A stretch of DNA of 64,000 nt from Cherax quadricarinatus (taxonomy: Eukaryota > Arthropoda > Malacostraca > Decapoda > Parastacidae). The stretch covers positions 49,756,879-49,820,878 of the forward strand of contig NC_091292.1 in assembly GCF_038502225.1 (NCBI RefSeq), written 5' to 3'. Numbering within the stretch: the first letter of the stretch is position 1; every line of letters begins with the position of its first letter. The notes under the pieces are model-generated. The model searched no databases, was not told where the DNA came from, and worked only from the letters and a program-made list of their open reading frames with translations. Both the position numbers and the translations under genes were made by a program. Shown piece after piece: positions 42,276 to 54,384 of the stretch.

Positions 42276-45200
42276 TCAGTCTGTTGTAAAAAAGTCAATG
42301 AGAGAGTCTGGATGAAAGGTGGGTCCATCAGCGAGAAGGGAAGGTAAAGAGAGAGCAGCGGAGCGAAGACGACGACGGAGGCAAATTCTGCGTGCTCGTT
42401 GATAAAGTGGGCAGTCCAACAGAATGTGGCTGAGTGATAATGGAACTTGGCAATTCTCACAGAGAGGAGCAGGGCGCCTCTCCATGAGATATCCATGAGT
42501 AAGACGAGTATGGCCAATGTGAAGACGGGAGAGAGTAGTCTCCCAACCTCGACACTGGTGATAAGAAGACGGTCAGTAACCTATACTCGGTTTAATAGTT
42601 TGAAGTTTGTTGCCGAGCATAGTAGACCAACGTTGTTGCCAACGGGTGTGAAGTTGGGAAGGTATTGCAGCAAAATAGTCCGTAAATGGAATACCTCTAC
42701 ATGAAACTGGTAGGTCATGTACTGCTGACCGCGCAGCAGTGTCTGCCTGTTCATTGCCCTGTACGTCAACATGACCAGGGACCCAACAAAAAACAATATC
42801 TTTATGCTTGGTAAAGATGCGGCATAGCCAAAGTTGGATACGGAGGACTAAGGGGTGAGGTGTATCAAATTTTTGTATAGCCTGTAAAGCACTAAGGGAG
42901 TCTGAGACAACCACAAATGATGACACAGGCATAGATGCAATACGGATAAGTGCTGTAAGGATGGCATACAATTCAACAGTAAAAATATTAGCCGAAAATA
43001 GTAAATGCCCTTGTACGACGCTGTCCGGAAACACTGCTGCGAATCCTACACCGTCAGAAGACTTAGAGCCATCTGTGTACACAGCAGTGGCATGAGAATG
43101 AGAGTGAAAGTGGTCAAGAAAAAGAGAGCGGGAAGCGACTGTAGACAGTTGGGCTTTCGAGCAAGGGAGAGAGAAAGAACAGACTCGAACAACTGGAACT
43201 TCCCAGGGGGGTAGGGAAAAGTGAGATGCTACATGTACATAGAAAGGTGGTAATTGAAGAGAAGACAAGAGCAAATGAAGGCGAAGAGAGAAGGGACGGA
43301 GTAAACAGTGGCGGCGAACAAATAAAGAATGTCTACTAATATCAGTGACCATTCTATAAATGGAAGGATTGCGGAGATCATGAGAGCGTACATAGTAGCG
43401 AAGGCAATGGGCATCACGGCGATCGGATAAGGATGGAATGTTCGCTTCTGCAAAGAGGCTCTCGACAAGGGAAGAGCGAAAAGCACCAAGGCATAAACGT
43501 AATCCTTGGTGATGAATGGGGTTAAGGCTAGAGAGAGTAGCAGGAGATGCCGCTGAATAGATCTGGTCACCATAATCAAGTTTCGATAAAATAAGGGTGG
43601 AATGTAGGCGAAGGAGGGTTCGACGATCAGCTCCCCATGAAAGATGAGCAAGGGTTTTAAGAAGGTTCAGCCGGCTGTGACAAGTTGCCTTCAGAGAGGT
43701 AATGTGAGGTTTCCAGGATAACATACGATCAAAGAGGAGGCCCAGAAACTTGACTCTATCACGTTCAGGGATACGGGAGCCATAGAGGTACAAAGGATGA
43801 TCTGAGATGACAGAGCGTCTAGTGAAAGTAATTTGGTGGGTTTTAGCGCTGGAAAATTTAAACCCACGTGTGGTGGCCCAATTGGAAACACGGTCAACTG
43901 CATGCTGGAGAGAAACTGTAATAAGGTGACAGTCAGCGCCTGCACAGGCAATAGCGAAGTCATCAACATAGAGTGATGAACAGATATTTGATGGAAGACT
44001 AGAGGCCAAATCATTAATAGCAAGGAGAAAAAGTGTTGTGCTCAGAACACATCCCTGGGGGACACCTTCAGCTTGGATAAAGTCCGGGGAGAGCACATTA
44101 TTAACCCGAACACGGAAATGCCTGTCACTTAAAAAGTTCTTAAGGAAGGATGGTAGATTGATTCGAAGGCCTAAGGAGTGGGCTTGGGCTAAAATATTAT
44201 ACCTCCAAGTTGTGTCATATGCCTTCTCAAGGTCAGAAAATATGGCAATAACTGAGTGGTTATTCGCAAAGGCATTACGAACATGCGTATCCAAGCGTAG
44301 TAAGGGGTCTATGGTAGAACGTCCCTTACGAAAGCCATATTGACGAGCGGAGAGACTGTTGTGTGTCTCTAAATACCACACTAAACGTCTATTTACTAGG
44401 CGTTCCATCACTTTGCAAACTGCACTGGTAAGAGCAATGGGACGATAGTGGGAGGTTTCATGTCCCGTAGTGCCTGGTTTGTGGAAAGGGAGAACAATGG
44501 CGGATTTCCACAGCTGTGGAAGAACTCCTTGTGACCATACAAGATTGTAAAGGCGTAATGGGACTGCAAAGGCTGACTGATGTAAATGTTGTAGCATACG
44601 AATATGAATGTAGTCGGGCCCAGCTGCCTATGATTGGCAAGCTGAGAGTGTTGCCTCCAGTTCTTGAAGTGTAAAAGGCACATTATACTGTTCTTCTCTG
44701 AGAGAAGAAAAATCCAAGGGTGCTAACTCTCTGGCAGACTTTGAGGAAAGAAATGAGGGGCATAGATGGAGTCCCTGAGAAATACGGACCAGATGATTGC
44801 CAATTTCATTGGCAGCATCTAGTGGGTTTGCTATATCAACACCGGCAACCCGCAGAACAGGAGCCAGGTCAGGAGAATATTTACCACTCAGTTTTCATAC
44901 ATTTTTCCAGACTGCACTCATAGAGGAAGCAGAGGTGATGGTGGAGACATAATCTCGCCAGCAAGTGCGTTTAGCGTCACGGATGACACGGCGAGCGATC
45001 GCACGCTTCTGCTTAAAATCAAGAAGTCTCTCTGTGGTTCTATTGTACCGGTACCTGCCCTATGCAGCGAGTTTCAAACGTACTGCACGAGCACAAGCAG
45101 GAGACCACCAAGGCACGCATTTCTGAGAATGCCTGCCCGAAGTTTGGGGTATAGAATGAGAAGCTGCGGTTAAAACGGAGGACGAGAAGAGGTGTAAAAG

Positions 45201-45952
45201 CTCATCGATGTAGGACGAAGAAGGAACCTCTCTAAAAACAGTTAGGTTTTTGCCTGATCAAATTGCCAGCGTGGGATGCGAAGAGGTGGTGAATATGAAG
45301 GGGAAGTAAGAATGATTGGGAAATGATCGCTGTCATGTAAATCTGGAACAGCAGACCAAGTGAAGTCTAATGCGGCGGAGGAAGAGCAGACTGAGAGATC
45401 GATGCAAGAGAGAGTGTGAGTCCGAGGATCAAAATGGGTGTGAGTACCTGTATTTAAAACATGGAGGGGGTGGGTGGCAAGAAAAGTCTCTAACTGAATG
45501 CCACGGAAATCACAGTGATACCCCCCCCAGAGGAAATGGTGGGCATTAAAATCACCAAGTAACAGAATCGGTGGTGGTAATGACGAAACAAGAAAGGCAA
45601 TATCCGGAATAGATAATGCCCGAGAAGGAGAGAGATATAAAGAACATAGCGTATACCACCTATGCAAGTGGATACGGGCTGCTGTGTAATGCAGCAAAGT
45701 ACGAACAAATAGCTGATGGTACGGAATATCAGTGTGTAGAAGAAGGGCACTTTCATTAAAGGTCCCATCAGGAAAAGTATCTGAAGAATACAATAAATTA
45801 TAGCCTGAGATGGGAGAGATAACAGCAGAGTGAAATTTTGGTTCCTGTAAGCAAACACCAACAGGGGAAAACTGGGAGAGTAACATCTGAAGCTCACCCC
45901 GATTACCCCTGAGGCCGCATATATTCCACTGTAAATAGGCCATGAGTGGCAA
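42276..45952 (-). pseudogene. I-type LINE ORF2: endonuclease, RT, RNase H, zinc knuckle
   Basis: Starts MPLMAYLQWNICGLRGNRGE. Endonuclease motifs: VCLQEPKFH, ILLLGDFNAHHFLWGG, DSDHFPI. An in-frame TAA at about 45241 and two more stops before 44600 interrupt the linker. From 44597 the RT is open for 674 codons: HYRPIALTSAVCKVMERLV, YGFRKGRST, FSDLEKAYDTTW, GVPQGCVLS, and catalytic SLYVDDFAIAC. The RNase H has AVYTDGSKSSDGVGFA, FTVELYAILTAL, VVSDSLSALQAI and GNEQADTAA, so D-E-D-D is preserved. A frameshift at about 42573-42485 precedes the knuckle LCENCQVPLSLSHILLDC. Confidence 0.92.
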
Positions 45953-46609
45953 TGATAAAGATACCTGAAATCCAGAGGTAAAAGTTCCTACGGACTAGAG
46001 GGGTTAGAAAAGTCCACATGCGGAGGCAGTGGAAAACGTTCAAGCAGCGAAGGAATGGTGCGCTGTGAAGAAAGGAGTTGTGCAGATGGAGTAGAGGAGA
46101 GAGAAGGAGTGGAGGGTGGATCAGTGTCCATTGATGGTTTGGTCTCTGCAATATATTCAGAGATTGCTTCAAGTGTTTCAGAATTCAGAGACGTCATATG
46201 GGAGACAATATTGGAAATGGTAGGGGGAGGATGAGTAAAGATTGGAACTGTAATGGACTGTACCAAGGTAGGGGGGGGCGAAAGGGTGGAGGGAAATGGA
46301 GAAGCGTGGAAGGGGACAGAAGAGGCAGAAACCTGGGAGGTGGCAGAAGAGGAAGAAACTTGGGGGGAAACAGGGGAGGAAGGTACAGTACGAGGAGGAG
46401 GGTGAACCTCTACACTTGCAACAGAGCCAGAGAGAGGGGGAGAACCAGGTGCAGAGACAGGGAAGGGAAAATGAGGAGGTGGAAGATGGGTAGGAGGTGT
46501 TAATGGACCTTTTTTTGACTTTTGAGAAGTAGAGGGACGATTGGGAGGAGGTGTCATATGAGATCTCATTGCTACTGAGGCTTGTGAGAGAGAACACGAA
46601 GAAGCAAGA

Positions 46610-47892
46610 TCAGACTGAGACGTTGAAGAAGGGACGTCTGAGCCCTACAGGAGTGACTATGGGAGAGGTAACCACAGAGGTGGGTGCAGAAGATGGGATA
46701 CCAGAAGTGGGTGGACGTTTTGAAACACAGGAATAAAAAACACGAGGTAGTCTCCCTTGGAGGTGGAGATGAGAAACTGCCATGGCATAAGGGAGACCTT
46801 CTGCCTCTTTGAGGTAACGGATTTCCCGCTCGTTTAAGTAGCTTGACAACGGCGAGAGTACGAAGGGTGAGCCTTAGGACAATTAAGGCAAGAGGGAGGT
46901 CGATTGCAAGATGTATTAGAATGGTCGTCGGCACCACGGACTGGGCATTCGGCGATAGATCTGCAATATTTCGCTGGATGGCCAAATCGCCAGCAATTTC
47001 TACACTGTTGTGGTGCAGGGATCACCTTTCGAACTTGTAACCGATGTCCTGCTACATAAACTGAGGATGGGAGTTCACGGCTGTCAAAAGTTAAACAAGC
47101 CACATTGCTAGGGTATCGTCTCTGCCCGCGGGCAGGAAGAACGTAAGTGTCTACCTTGAGGATTGGGAGATCTTGGAGTTCCAGCTGCTCAAGAATGTCA
47201 GTGCCACATGTCTGGAAATTTTGTTGAACTATGGTATGGGGCAGAATGACGATACCACTACAAGAATTGAGGGAATGATGCTTTTCAATATTTACAGGAA
47301 CAGTATCGATATGGGAAAGATGAGAAAGCTCATGAGCCTGGGTAGCATTCTGTACGGTGACGATGTGCATACCGCTCTTAAGAGCATGAAAAGAAATATC
47401 TTTACCAACATGGCGTAGGAGTGCCTTGCCAATACTGTGGTCAGAAAGATAGGCAGTAGAGGAAGTCGGTCGTAAAGTGAAGAATTTAGTCCATTGTGCA
47501 GTCTGAAACTGAGCGTGGAAAGGTAGTGAAGGATGTGTTTTTCTTTTCTGAGAAGAACGAGAAGGTGGAGAAGTATTATCAGCAGGTAATTGTCGTTGGC
47601 GTTTAGGCGTGGGACCAGAGTTGGTCCGACGTGGAACGGGCCGGCGATTCGAAAATTGCTGCACTGTAGAGGGGGAGGCCGGAAGCATAGTCAGAGGAGA
47701 GCGAAGGTCAGATAAATCGAAGGAGTCAGTCGAGGCCTCAGTACCTGAAGCGGGTGAGGAAACAGCACCGACAAGAGGTACAGAGGCATGAGGAGTGTCC
47801 AAAGAGTGGTCCAAAGATGAGGCGGGGTCAGAACGGGAAGCGGTGTCAAGAAGGGGCCTGGGGGTAGCAGGTTCATGGACTAGGGCTGCCAT
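46610..47892 (-). pseudogene. I-type LINE ORF1 (gag-like, CCHC knuckles)
   Basis: Starts MAALVHEPATPRPLL. Residues 1-115 are Ser/Pro-rich and end in a basic PKRQRQLP segment. Residues 130-290 resemble the structured gag-like domain of I/jockey ORF1 (KFFTLRPTS, VQNATQAHELSHL, GVIL-like). Three cysteine clusters follow: CRNCWRFGHPAKYC, CPVRGADDHSNTSC, CLNCPKAHPSYSRRC, typical CCHC knuckles. A frameshift at about 46834-46849 separates the ending (LNEREIRYLKEAEGLPYAMA). Confidence 0.87.
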
Positions 47893-48695
47893 GGTTAGGT
47901 TACTTCTTTCTTTTTGTTTTTAAGAAAAAAAAAGAAAGAGGGAAGGAAATAAAAATAAAAAAAAGAATAAAAAAAGGGAGGACCGGGGAGGGATAGTTCC
48001 TAGGAGGAATGAAAGGGCCAGAAATCTCCCTCCGCACCCAAGAGGACCTCAGCACCGCAAGTAGCGCAGATGCAGCATGGAACCCGTGCCATACCCTACC
48101 CATCATGCCAGTAAACCAGCTATCTGGGATAGCAACCTCACATCTGCCAAGCTACCTCGGTGGACAAAAGAGAGGGGGGAGGGAAATCCGCCACAAAGCA
48201 TACCTCCTTTGGCCACCACCCCCGGAATCCGAAAGGTGGCTTCCAGAGATACACCCGTCGCCTGAGAGACACCCAAAGCCACCCTCTGGCATGCCGGAGA
48301 GGGATCAGGACATCCCCAGGCAATCCAGATTCCACGGCAAACTACGCCACCACCAAGAACCTCAACGGAATGGGATGGACCCCGGTACCCTTTCCCTTAC
48401 CTAGGAACTAGCGTGCCTGTGGAAAAAAAAAAAAAAAAAAGCCGAAAAGGAAGGGCAAAAGGGAGGGGTGGGGAGGAGGAGGAGGAAAGGAAAAAGGGGA
48501 GGATGGGATAGGGAACAGGGGATTGGGGGGTAATTAGGTTCGGTCTGAGGAAGTAGACCGACAGGTCTAATTCCTCAGACCAAGAGGCTCTTCACCACGC
48601 CAAGGAGCCCCCCTTGAAGAGGTCTAAAATAATAAATAATAATTCGTGACCCTATGCAGGGTACAACTCTCTTGACACTACTGTGTCACTATATA

Positions 48696-48898
48696 CAGTG
48701 GACCCCCGCATAACGATTACCTCCAAATGCGACCAATTATGTAGGTGTATTTATGTAAGTGCGTTTGTACGTGTATGTTTGGGGGTCTGAAATGGACTAA
48801 TCTACTTCACAATATTCCTTATGGGAACAAATTCGGTCAGTACTGGCACCTGAACTTACTTCTGGAGTGAAAAAATATCGTTAACCGGGGGTCCACTG
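48696..48898. mobile_element. 203-bp MITE with CAGTGGACCCCCG termini
   Basis: Inverted ends CAGTGGACCCCCG(C) and CGGGGGTCCACTG, flanked by TA (48694-48695, 48899-48900). No coding capacity. The outer 13 bases match the Tigger element at 14922-16408, but the interior differs, so it is a related, distinct family. Confidence 0.92.
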
Positions 48899-48959
48899 TA
48901 TATATCTATGCTAAAATAATAAATTATACGTAACATTTACAATAATAAATTACAATCAA

Positions 48960-49440
48960 CTCCTTATGATGCTCCTTGTCTCTCACAACACTTATCCATG
49001 GTGTGTTGTGATGCTCCCTCTCGACTGTGTCACTTGACACCCTTTCTTCCGTGTAATGATGCTCCTGCTCAACCATGTCCACTAGACACCCTTTTCTCTG
49101 TGTCACACGACACGCCTACTCTCCGTGTCACACGACACCCTTTTCTCTGCGTCATACACAATATCTCTACTGTGTCACTCTTGACACCCTTGTCTCTGCG
49201 TTGCACACTATCACCCACAGCATCTTTCTCGAGGCCAGTCACATGATACTATTCAATGTACACTACAACCTGACCATCTTCAGTGTCACACAACACCCTT
49301 TTCTTCTCAGTGTTCCACTACGGTCCTGTAGCATATCTCAGTGTTCCACTCCATCATACTTCCCTAAGTGTCACACTACGGTCCTAGCCCAGTTCAGTGT
49401 AACACTCCAACCCTTTCTTCATGTAATGTCCCACTGAAAC
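48960..49440. repeat. Degenerate repeat, unit about 30 bp
   Basis: Irregular copies of CTCTGTGTCACACGACACCC and relatives (TGTCACTCTTGACACCC). Part of the outer 8.1-kb insertion. Confidence 0.7.
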
Positions 49441-49928
49441 AGCATTAGATGACTCCGGCCCACAGTTGACCAGCGTAGGCGGTGAGTCCGCAGACATCAC
49501 CAGTAGTCCTGTAAATACTCTCTAAGGCCGGTAGAAGTACACCGTAAGATGGTCTGATGAGTACTATCTACCGCCTTCAAGACCAATTGACACACCGCAA
49601 GTAGGTTCGGTTAATCCTGCTTGCCAAACACCATGCTGCAAGCTCACTGAATGCGGCCGTCAAGTAACTGAGGTCAACAGACTCAGTGAGCTGCGGTGAG
49701 CGCTTCCTCTAACGCCAGTAGAAGCCAGTAGAATACTCTACTGCCAGTAGATGTGTACGATTAGGTGTTCAGGTACCTACTGCTTAGATGCGTACCGTGA
49801 GGTGTTCAGGTACATACTGCTTCTAAGGCCGGCTCAGCAGTCCCCACATTGGGTTTGATGACGTACCCAGTGGTACTGCCGGCCGGCAGGTTAACTATTT
49901 AACCACTAGTTTGGTAGGGGGCCGCAAC
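49441..49928. other. Right end of the 8.1-kb insertion
   Basis: Contains repeated strings (AAGGCCGGTAGAAGTAC / AACGCCAGTAGAAGCCAG; AGGTGTTCAGGTAC twice at 49765 and 49800). No coding region recognised. Confidence 0.4.
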
Positions 49929-51153
49929 ATTCACTGTACCACATCAAGTTATCTACCATTACAAGCAGGTGCTTATTTCCCTTCTCCGAGGTCGAGAAGT
50001 TCGTCAACAGGTCGACAGAAGTTCTCTCCCAGGGCTCCTTTGTAATGGGATACTTTAGAATGGGGTTAGGACCTGTAACGGTACCCTTGTGCTGTAGGCA
50101 AACAACACACTGGTGTACATGCTTGGCAATGTCCGCTGCCATCTTAGGCCAGAAATATTTCATTTGTGCCTGTTTGAAACTGCGGTCCTTCCCAGGGTGC
50201 GCTACACCTGGTACATCATGAATCAACCTAAGAGTAGCTGGTATCATGGACTCGGGTATCACTAGTTGGTATAGGGTTGTGCCGGGGTCCACTAGCTGTG
50301 CAACACGGCACAGTACTCCTTGGTTGACCACCAAATCCTTCAGTGGAACGGGAGACTTGACCTGTAAGTCAACGTCCTCCTTGGTCAGGAAACGAAGGAC
50401 TGGAGACCACACAGGGTCCTGCCGTTGGGCTCTCTCAAGATCCTCAACAGAGAACGAGGTGTCGACAGTCACGAATGCTATATGCCTCGACAGGGCATCA
50501 GCTACAACATTTTGCTTACCTGGGACATAGCAAATTTCAGGGTTGTAGTCATTGAACGTGAGCGACCACCGAGCATGCTTTCCCGAGAGGTTCTTAATAG
50601 CAAAAAGGGCCAATAAAAGTAGATGATCTGTGTAAATCTTGATAGGATAATGGTAGATGATATCCCGAAAATGACTCAAGGCCTATACAATGGCTAAAGC
50701 TTCTAGCTCTGTCACTGAATAATTGACTTCCGCTTTAGTAAGGACATGGCTAGCACAGGCAATAGGCTGTTGCTTACCATTAGATTCCTGTGACAAGACT
50801 GCACCGATGCCAACTTTGCTGGCATCAGTCGTCAAGGTAAATGCCTTGGTGAAATCAGGGAATCTAAGGGTTGGGGCTGATGTTAGCTTGTTCTTGAGAG
50901 TGACGAGAGCTTGTTCTTAATCACAAGTCCACTCAAAAGGGGCATCCTTGAGTAAGCATGTCAGGGGAGCAGCAATGGTGGAGAAACCTGCGATAAAGGT
51001 GCGGTAGAACCTATGAAGGACCGGACTGCTTCCGCTGTCATGGGGCTGGGGAGTCCGTCTTTATGCCATTCTGAGTCACTACGTGTCCCAGAAATTTTAT
51101 TTTCTTCCGGAGGAAATGACATTTGGCGAGCTTTACCTTAAGGTTTGCCTGAG
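49929..51153 (-). pseudogene. Gypsy RT thumb, RNase H and integrase N-terminus
   Basis: Minus strand. RNase H end at 50679-50480 (YTDHLLLLALFAIKNL, ARWSLTFNDYN, VADALSRH). Then a linker and the integrase zinc module: LIHDVPGVAHPGKDRSF ... HVHQCVVCLQHKG (HHCC), TKEPWERTSVDLLTNF, and HLLVMVDNL, the first strand of the core with its catalytic Asp. The reading is cut at 49935 by the ATTCACT duplication. RNase H sequence above 50680 is frameshifted. Confidence 0.88.
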
Positions 51154-52328
51154 CTAGCTTGTCCAATACCCTGTCAAGTTTCTCGAGATGTGATGTGTCG
51201 GGACATCTTGCGATATGATTATGAGATCATCTAGGTAGACCATGAGCGTGCCACCTAGGAGGGTACAGAACATTGTCATCATCAAACGACTAAACGTGAT
51301 TGGGTTTCCGTGCAAGCCAAAAGGCATCCTCCTGAACTGGTAATGACCAGTTGGCGTAGAGAAAGCTGTCAACTCTTTACTCTCATCATCGAGGGGGATC
51401 TGCCAGAACCCTTGAAGAAGATCAATAGTTGAAAAGACCTTATTATCATCAATGTTCTGCAACAGGTCGTTCAGAACTGGCAACAGAATGCGGTCTGGGA
51501 TTGTACACGCATTCAGTTTCCTGTAATCGATAACAGGGAGCCAGGTTCTGTCTTTCTTGGGGACCAGAATGAGAGGAACATTCCACGGGGAAGTGGAATC
51601 CTCAATAACTCCATCACGGAGCATCCGTGTAATGAGTTCTTCAGTGAAGACTCTTTGCGCATGTGGCAGGCAATATGCAGGTACATAAATGGGTTTAGTA
51701 CCTTTGTCAAGTGGAATACGGTGAGAGATCAGTGGGGTCAGCCCATCGACTAACCATCTAGCCCGACTGCAAAACGTGCACGATTGAGAACCTGGAGAAG
51801 TTTTGGGACCTCTTCAGGCTAATCTGTCATAGCTAGATCATCTTCCTGCACTGGCCATGTGTCGGAAGAGTCAGCAGCAGACTCGGCTTGGAGAACTGCA
51901 CTTACGAGGAGGTCAGCTGAGACTTCACCCTCCACTCTCACTGGGAGAGGGAATCTGACAAGATCGACAAGTGAGGTATTCTTCTGCAGGGGAAATTCTC
52001 GACTGTGCATGCTGACAACAAGGACTTGCAATTTACCACGTTGCACTGTGCACAAGGACGGTTCAAGGGAGAGGCCCTTGACTCGGCACGTGTTGTTGTC
52101 AACCAGCATATGGTCTCCTTCAAAAGCTCTGCTCAAGTACACCATAACAGGAGTGAGCCAGTTAGTTGACAAAGTGACGTCATACTTTGTACATGCAGTA
52201 ACTCTGCTCGCTGATGCCATGACACGAGTCAGACAGTCGCCTGCCAACGGGGATACTGTGGCTTGACAACTGCTGTTCTCTACAACAGCGCTAGAGGTTA
52301 GACTGGGCTTCCCCAGACTGGGTTTCAC
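51154..52328 (-). pseudogene. Gypsy reverse transcriptase and upstream linker
   Basis: RT palm at 51624-51154: GVIEDSTSPWNVPLILVPKK, LPVIDYRKLNACT, FSTIDLLQGFWQIPL, FRRMPFGLHGNPITFSRLM, catalytic MVYLDDLIIIS. Upstream (52328-51819) the frame encodes the protease-RT linker with no further motif. A frame break near 51625-51820 separates the two. Standard gypsy order (gag-PR-RT-RH-IN), unlike the element at 8-11 kb. Confidence 0.9.
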
Positions 52329-53109
52329 TGGTAACTAAGCGCTGATGGCCAGGAGGTGATGGGCAACGAGCTCTACTACGAGGTCGATCAGGACAACAGA
52401 CCGACCCCGGGGAGAATGTGCTATGGAAACCATCGGTTTCCAACGATTCCAGACGCTGTGCATACTCTGAGACAGAGTAGCATGTAGTGGATCCTAAGCG
52501 CACGCCCCAGAAGGGCACATCCCCTCCGTTGAAATCTACTTTCCACTTGGCTGGATCTAAGCAGATCCTAAGGTCTGCCATGTTTTAAACCCTATAACCA
52601 GGTCGCCAGGGAAAACAGTATCATCTACGACTAAGAATTTTGTGGACAGCTTGTGACCCCGGATTGCAAATTCTAACATTGTACGACCACGAACTGTCGG
52701 CAGACTACCTGAGACTCCTCTCAAGGTCTGAATGACAGACGGCTCTGTCAACATGGCCGCATGAAGGCCAGTGTCTCGGAAGAGAATGAAACGGACGATA
52801 TTAACCACCGAACTCGTATCTAGGAAAAGCTGGACAGACTTACGGTGGACAGTGGACTCAACAAGCGGTCAACACGGGTTGTCATACCGAACGTGAAGGC
52901 GTGACAGGCCAACGAAATCCCTGGAGTCACAGCTGCTTGAGGCTCGACGCTTGTTGGCGAGGCTCGACCTGGAAGGTACGGTACGAGTCTTGTCAACAAC
53001 GTCAGGGCACTCTGTTTCCTCACTGTCAGCAAGCGTATCACTGTCCAGGGCGGCGAACGCATTGCAGACAGGGACGGAATACAGTGACTCCGACAGGGTT
53101 ACTATATCT
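52329..53109 (-). pseudogene. Gypsy protease region
   Basis: 52808-52557 contains RFILFRDTGLHAAMLTEPS, the D-T-G catalytic motif in retropepsin context, and VVDDTVFPGDLVIGFKTWQ (the I-G-x-x equivalent). The frame changes at about 52560 and 52810. Confidence 0.7.
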
Positions 53110-54384
53110 TTAGCTGATTTCTTGGATGCGCCTCGTCCCCCGAACTAGTGGAAGGGCTTCTGCTAGCACGTGCATTGTGCGGTGAGTGCTTGCTCCGCTG
53201 CGCTGACAGAATACTTCGCAGCTTGTTACACTCATTAGAGGTATGACTGGAAGTGTTGTGGTACATGCAGACTCCTTCTCAAGATTGAGCCTGGGGACGG
53301 TGACGGTTACCATGATACTGAGCGTGGGGACGGTGATGGTTACCTTATGGGGACTTAGGTTTGTAACATTCGGATCGGTAATGCCCGTGTTTGCCACAGT
53401 CGAAACAAGTCACGACACGCTTAGCAGGTGATGCTGGATGTGGTGTGTGCTGGTGACATTTTTCCCTGGTCCAGAAAGTTGGTGACGGCTTCTTTGTTTG
53501 GGACCAACTGTTGTTACTGGAGGCACTATTTTTACGGGACCAAGTGTTAGTAGAACTGGGGTTGGAAACTTTGAGGGCCGGCTGTCTGACAGCTGCGGCG
53601 AAAGTGACTCCCGGCTGCGCCTGCAGCATTGCTGTGGACGATGCCGGAAGGACGGGCTTAGGATCGTCCACAAAGCGACAAACCTTGCCTTTCTCGGCAG
53701 GCGGCTTGATTGCGTGAATGGCATCGTATGCACCCAGGACTGCATGCTCAGGGCCGAGTCCTAGCGCATCGACGGCACCCTGGAGATTAGGGGGGCATCC
53801 CTCCGCATGATGCCTACAGCTAGCATGGGGACGATGTCTTTAATCTTGATACTGTCGTCACCAGTCACCCACTTAGTGGAACGTATTGTATCAGCAAATT
53901 CTTTTGCGGCTTGCTCAAACCGGGAAATGCAAGCCAGGGGGCTTTCGTGCCTGTACTGACATTCGGCCAAGACGCTGGTCAAGATCTCAAGGCAATGGCG
54001 TTGACAACTATGCCAAAAATAGCGCCTAAATTCCTCCTTAAGTGCAACCCAAGACTGAATTTCACAAACGTGATCGAGCTGCACAAAGGAACCTATATCA
54101 TCCCGGGTGAGAGCCACTGCTGCAACAGCAGCATGAATGTACTGTGCGTCCGAGGGACTATCATATTGAGCCTTAACAGTCGTCTCGACTGGCTGCAGCC
54201 ATGGCTCTAACCTATTCGGACGACCATCAAAAAGAAGGGTCAGGTATGGACGATTAGCCAACCCACTAGTGGTCGAGACCTGAGCCACGACTTGACCAAC
54301 TGCCAGGGAGGCTTCGCCCTCCCACATGATCACGCTGGCTGAGGCACCATTCCCAGCATCAGCAGGAACTGGACTTACTGCCAC
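53110..54384 (-). pseudogene. Gypsy gag with CCHC knuckle
   Basis: Starts MAVSPVPADAGNGASASV at 54384. Gag body features: YLTLLFDGRPNRLEPWLQ, WVALKEEFRRYFW, ACISRFEQAAKEFADT. A stop at 53761 and frame changes follow. The nucleocapsid part at 53430-53345 has TCFDCGKHGHYRSECYKP (C-x2-C-x4-H-x4-C). The gag body is typical of Ty3/gypsy retrotransposons (retrotrans_gag). Confidence 0.86.

Larger units (their letters stand above)
42060..48622 (-). mobile_element. I-type (I/Nimb group) LINE, near full length, about 6.6 kb
   Basis: Minus strand: 5' UTR (48622-47893, with a GTCTGAGGAAGTAGACC hairpin and an A run), ORF1 (47892-46610), a Pro/Ser-rich stretch (46569-45988), ORF2 with APE endonuclease (45952-45242), RT and RNase H (45240-42573), zinc knuckle (42485-42276), 3' UTR and ATT-repeat tail at about 42060. 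The RNase H after RT places it in the I superfamily. Few lesions remain (about three stops and two or three frameshifts). Confidence 0.88.
41805..49928 (-). mobile_element. 8.1-kb insertion splitting the gypsy integrase
   Basis: Both ends are flanked by ATTCACT (41798-41804 and 49929-49935), which occurs once in the reconstructed reading order, so it is the target duplication. The insert contains an outer part (41805-42059 and 48623-49928) of unknown class and a nested I-type LINE (42060-48622). Outer ends are ATTACAAAA on the left and GGGGGCCGCAAC on the right, without inverted repeats. Similar ACAATAATAAATTA strings occur near both ends (41973 and 48936). Confidence 0.8.

Noticed and set aside
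49556..49600. Hammerhead ribozyme (CTGATGAG string at about 49555)
   Set aside because: No GAAA box or pairing stems at the required distance.
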